Below, piece by piece: positions 61,537 to 64,000 of a stretch of DNA of 64,000 nucleotides. The position numbers and the translations under genes are program-made. The notes below the pieces were generated by a model. The model was not told the DNA's origin, made no database searches, and worked only from the letters and a program-made list of their open reading frames with translations. The DNA comes from Klebsiella quasipneumoniae subsp. quasipneumoniae (lineage in GTDB: Bacteria; Pseudomonadota; Gammaproteobacteria; Enterobacterales; Enterobacteriaceae). Each line of letters starts with the position of its first letter. Position 1 is the stretch's first letter. Where the stretch lies: positions 2,542,001-2,606,000 of the forward strand of contig NZ_CP084876.1 of assembly GCF_020525925.1 (NCBI RefSeq). The letters are read 5' to 3'.

Positions 61537-62451
61537 ATGAAGGTTTTACTGGCAGGTGCGACAGGTGCAATTGGGTTACCGTTGACAAGGGTTCTGATGA
61601 GCCTCGGTCATGAAGTATGGGGAATGACACGCCAGGGGAATGGTGTAGACCGCCTGCGTGAAACCGGCGCGAAGGCCCTGTGCGTTGACGCGATGGATCG
61701 GGATGCCGTGTTCGCGGCCGTCAGGGACATTTCCCCGGATGTGTTTATCGATCAGCTGACACTGTTACCCGCCGATCCGGCAGACATTATCCGTTCTATT
61801 CCGGCAGACACCGAGCTGCATAAAACGGGGGGAACAAATTTACTGGAGGCTGCCGCAGCCTGTGGCGTCAGCCGGTACCTTCTTCAGTCCCGCGGGTTCT
61901 ATCTTGATACTCCCGCCGGCGGGCTGGCCGGTGAGGATACGTCGCTGCGCGTTCGCGCGCCGGGCGTGATCGGGGAGAGCTGCCAGGTGCTGTCTGATTA
62001 CGAAAAAGCCGTAACGACGCAGCCCGGTATCAGCGGCAGCGTGCTGCGTTACGGTTTCTTCTACGGCCCGGGAACCTGGTATCGTCCTGGTGGCGCGGTT
62101 GCTGAACAGGCGTTAAGGGGCGAATCAGCCATCTTCGGAGAAGGAAATGCGGTCTGGTCCTTTGTTCACATTGACGATGCCGTTGCCGCGACGGTGGCAG
62201 CGCTGAAAGCCGAACCGGGTATATACAATGTTGTGGATGATGATCCCCTGCCGGTGGCGGTGTGGTTACCCGCGTTTGCACGCTGGGTAGGCGCGCCTGA
62301 TCCCGCCCGGTTATCTAGGGAAGACGCCCTGGCCCTTGCCGGGGAAGAAGGCCTGTATTATCACACTGCGCTGACCGGCGCATCAAATCAGAAAGCGAAA
62401 GAAAAACTCGGTTTCTCTCCGCGTCCGCTCCTCTGGAAAGAGCACGCCTGA
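61537..62451 (+). CDS. NAD-dependent epimerase/dehydratase family protein
   Basis: A 304-residue extended-SDR protein. Rossmann loop GATGAIGLPLTRVL at the N-terminus, a middle strand VSRYLLQSRGFY where YxxxK is replaced, VLRYGFFYGPGTWY and SFVHIDDAVAATVAALK near the substrate domain, and YNVVDDDP. Start 61537 has CGGGAG six bases upstream. The canonical catalytic Tyr is not seen, so it may act as an NmrA-like sensor or a reductase of a nonsugar substrate. The box at 61429 suggests joint control with the AhpD operon. Confidence 0.82.
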   Translation: MKVLLAGATGAIGLPLTRVLMSLGHEVWGMTRQGNGVDRLRETGAKALCVDAMDRDAVFAAVRDISPDVFIDQLTLLPADPADIIRSIPADTELHKTGGTNLLEAAAACGVSRYLLQSRGFYLDTPAGGLAGEDTSLRVRAPGVIGESCQVLSDYEKAVTTQPGISGSVLRYGFFYGPGTWYRPGGAVAEQALRGESAIFGEGNAVWSFVHIDDAVAATVAALKAEPGIYNVVDDDPLPVAVWLPAFARWVGAPDPARLSREDALALAGEEGLYYHTALTGASNQKAKEKLGFSPRPLLWKEHA

Positions 62452-62458
62452 TCCTTTT

Positions 62459-62482
62459 TACGGTGCGGTCTGCCGCACCGTA
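62459..62482. terminator. Hairpin after the epimerase gene
   Basis: TACGGTGCGG and CCGCACCGTA form a perfect ten-base stem with a four-base loop, eight bases after the stop. A T-run precedes it instead of following it, so it is not a standard terminator. Confidence 0.4.
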
Positions 62483-62511
62483 TCGCCACGATATAATGAG
62501 CGTTACTGACG

Positions 62512-62904
62512 ATGAAAAAACGGGAAAATCGGCAGGTTTTCGAATTTATTCTCCGTGATGGCCGGTACCTGCGGGCCACACTGACCCTGAATGATGACGG
62601 TAGTTTTTCTCCGGGGCTTTCTGAAATTCAGGGAGCCAGCGATTCGGCTCTCCGGACCCTTCTTTCCCCGGTCCCCTGTGAACCGGGAAGTGGTCACTAT
62701 GAGGCGTTTATTCAGCTGCTTGGCGTCGTCCTGTGGAAGGCCACGCGGACGGACACCTTGCTGCAGGAGATCCACATAAAAAGTGGCGTGGACAGGGACT
62801 GTGAAAATACCCTCATGAGGATTATCGGGCATTTCGCGCCGGGAGTTAAACTCGTGCGCCAGGGGGCAGCCGCCCAGGCGCTGTCTACGGGCTGCGAATC
62901 CTGA
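62512..62904 (+). CDS. Hypothetical protein
   Basis: A 130-residue soluble protein, without signal peptide or membrane segment. It begins MKKRENRQVFEFILRDGRYLRATLTLNDDG, a strand-rich part, and has one Cys near the middle and one near the end. No family recognised. It follows the epimerase by about 60 bases and ends before a stem-loop. Confidence 0.5.
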   Translation: MKKRENRQVFEFILRDGRYLRATLTLNDDGSFSPGLSEIQGASDSALRTLLSPVPCEPGSGHYEAFIQLLGVVLWKATRTDTLLQEIHIKSGVDRDCENTLMRIIGHFAPGVKLVRQGAAAQALSTGCES

Positions 62905-62910
62905 TGATAT

Positions 62911-62929
62911 CTGCCCGACAGTCGGGCAG
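62911..62929 (+). terminator. Stem-loop after the hypothetical gene
   Basis: CTGCCCGA, CAG loop, TCGGGCAG, starting seven bases after the stop, followed by GTTCATACT. The stem is perfect; the T-run is poor. Confidence 0.45.
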
Positions 62930-63058
62930 GTTCATACTGACTGTACCAACAGGCATTACACTGCGGGCGGCTCAGTGACGGTTATGCTAATGAGGGCTAT
63001 ATAGCGGACAGCATGCAGGGACGAATTGCCGGAATTTGTTAAACATGAGGAGACCACC

Positions 63059-63535
63059 GTGGTGGACGTAGCTGAACGTGCTGATGAAAATAAAGATATC
63101 GTAATCGGGATTGTGAATGACACTGAATTTGAAGCATGGCTTTGTCTGTGGCAGCAGTATATTAGTTTCTATGAAGCTGATGTTCCTGAGCATATAACCC
63201 GAAAAACGTGGCAACGGTTTTCTGAACCGGAAGAGCCGGTGTTCTGCGCCGTGGCCAGACAGGGGGACCAGATTGTCGGTCTCGTACACTACCTCTTCCA
63301 CCGTTCCACCTGGTCGGAAAGCTATTACTGTTACCTTGAAGATCTTTTTGTCCGTCCGGATATGCGTGGTAAACACATCGGTAAGAGGCTTATAGATTTT
63401 GTGCGGTTGCAAGCCTGCATATACCCCGCTTCACGACTGTACTGGCATACGCATGAAATGAATCTCCGTGGTCAGCGTCTCTATGACCAGGTGGCAGTCA
63501 AAAGCGGAATGATTGAATACAGGATGAGTTCGTAA
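63059..63535 (+). CDS. GNAT family N-acetyltransferase
   Basis: A 158-residue acetyltransferase. The acetyl-CoA binding segment is clear (YLEDLFVRPDMRGKHIGKRLIDFVRLQA), preceded by DQIVGLVHYLFH and followed by YWHTHEMNLRGQRLYDQV. The GTG at 63059 is chosen because GAGGAG lies six bases upstream; TTG 63026 has no such site. It resembles aminoglycoside- or diamine-type GNATs only in general form. Ends in a terminator. Confidence 0.85.
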   Translation: MVDVAERADENKDIVIGIVNDTEFEAWLCLWQQYISFYEADVPEHITRKTWQRFSEPEEPVFCAVARQGDQIVGLVHYLFHRSTWSESYYCYLEDLFVRPDMRGKHIGKRLIDFVRLQACIYPASRLYWHTHEMNLRGQRLYDQVAVKSGMIEYRMSS

Positions 63536-63559
63536 TAATACCCGTGGTTGTGAGATCTC

Positions 63560-63584
63560 ACCGGAACGGCCATCCGGTGTTTTC
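63560..63584 (+). terminator. Terminator after the GNAT gene
   Basis: ACCGGA, seven-base loop, TCCGGT followed by GTTTTC, about 25 bases after the stop. Confidence 0.55.
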
Positions 63585-64000
63585 CTGATGCAATTTAGTT
63601 TACCTGTCCCTGTAGAGAAGTGGGAGAGAAGATAACCCTTACTTATGACCTTCAGACATGGCAGCATCCTATGATGTCAGTTCGGGACAATGTGATCAGT
63701 AACTAAATGCCACCTCTGCTGTACTTATTGACTTTTTGAAGGTGGAGGAAACGTTGTTCCACTATCAGTTCATGAACTAATAGTGGAAAGGCTAAAGACA
63801 AAATCCAAAAAAAACCTTACAAATCAGTAAGTGACATCATACTTAATCTTTAAACCAAAGTTACACTCAACATAAGTTAAATGACCTCCATATAAACATA
63901 GAATCAGCATGTGGTGAATTATGAGAGACCTCCCCTTAGTAACTGAGTATGAATACGCGGGCAACCGTAGCGGATCCGGGTTTCTGCTATTTCCCTGATG
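63585..64000. other. Intergenic region at the window end
   Basis: An AT-rich stretch of about 415 bases with no supportable gene. It contains CAACATAAGTTAAATGACCT at 63868, a near copy of the sequence at 57201. Short frames here (for example 25 codons from 63921) have no supporting signals. Confidence 0.4.

Noticed and set aside
63825..63911. 28-codon minus-strand frame containing the right-hand 20-base repeat
   Set aside because: No ribosome binding site and too short to judge; the left-hand repeat lies in a different unsupported frame, so shared coding origin is not shown.

Overview
The window looks like chromosome of an enterobacterium of the Klebsiella group. The grounds are high-GC genes, a phosphoglycerate pgtPABC locus whose proteins match my memory of the Salmonella ones, a guanidine/urea-carboxylase operon, several PTS and LacI-type sugar loci and a chaperone-usher fimbrial operon. 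This is recognition from memory, not a database search. I saw no rRNA, tRNA or CRISPR array.

Layout. 0-4 kb: end of a GNAT acetyltransferase, an oxalate/formate-type MFS transporter and three small exported proteins. 4-14 kb: a guanidine assimilation operon. It has a likely NtrC site, a sigma-54 promoter and a guanidine-I (ykkC) riboswitch, followed by an ABC importer, two DUF1989 subunits (carboxyguanidine deiminase), a biotin-dependent guanidine/urea carboxylase and allophanate hydrolase. 14-15 kb: the 3' halves of a divergent SDR/LysR gene pair, joined where both 5' ends are missing. 15-21 kb: a LacI-family regulator divergent from an operon that encodes two different PTS permeases around an AlsE-like epimerase. 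21-25.5 kb: an RhtB exporter, a degraded gene tail, an MscS channel and a FadL-like porin.

25.7-33.7 kb: a fimbrial operon (pilin, chaperone, usher, adhesin, minor pilin) with a LuxR-type regulator at one end and two tandem IprA-like regulators at the other. Three evenly spaced inverted repeats lie in the fimbria/regulator intergenic region. 33.8-36.7 kb: an MFS transporter divergent from a LysR gene, then a lipoprotein made of a lone TolA C-terminal domain. 36.7-46.6 kb: an uncharacterised catabolic locus with a ribose-type ABC importer, phosphotriesterase-family hydrolase, amidotransferase-like protein, M20 hydrolase, PfkB kinase, BtpA/SgcQ protein and TenA-like hydrolase. A LacI regulator probably controls it through perfect 14-bp palindromes. 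46.9 kb: a Kbp (BON-LysM) protein. 47.5-53.8 kb: pgtP divergent from pgtCBA.

54.3-57.1 kb: three ISNCY-type transposase genes, one apparently intact and two broken. 57.1-64 kb: an accessory block with an operon of two AhpD-like proteins, a periplasmic cupin and a frameshifted unknown gene. A MocR-type regulator and an NAD-dependent epimerase follow, and a shared 10-mer suggests one regulon. The block ends with an unknown protein and a GNAT acetyltransferase.
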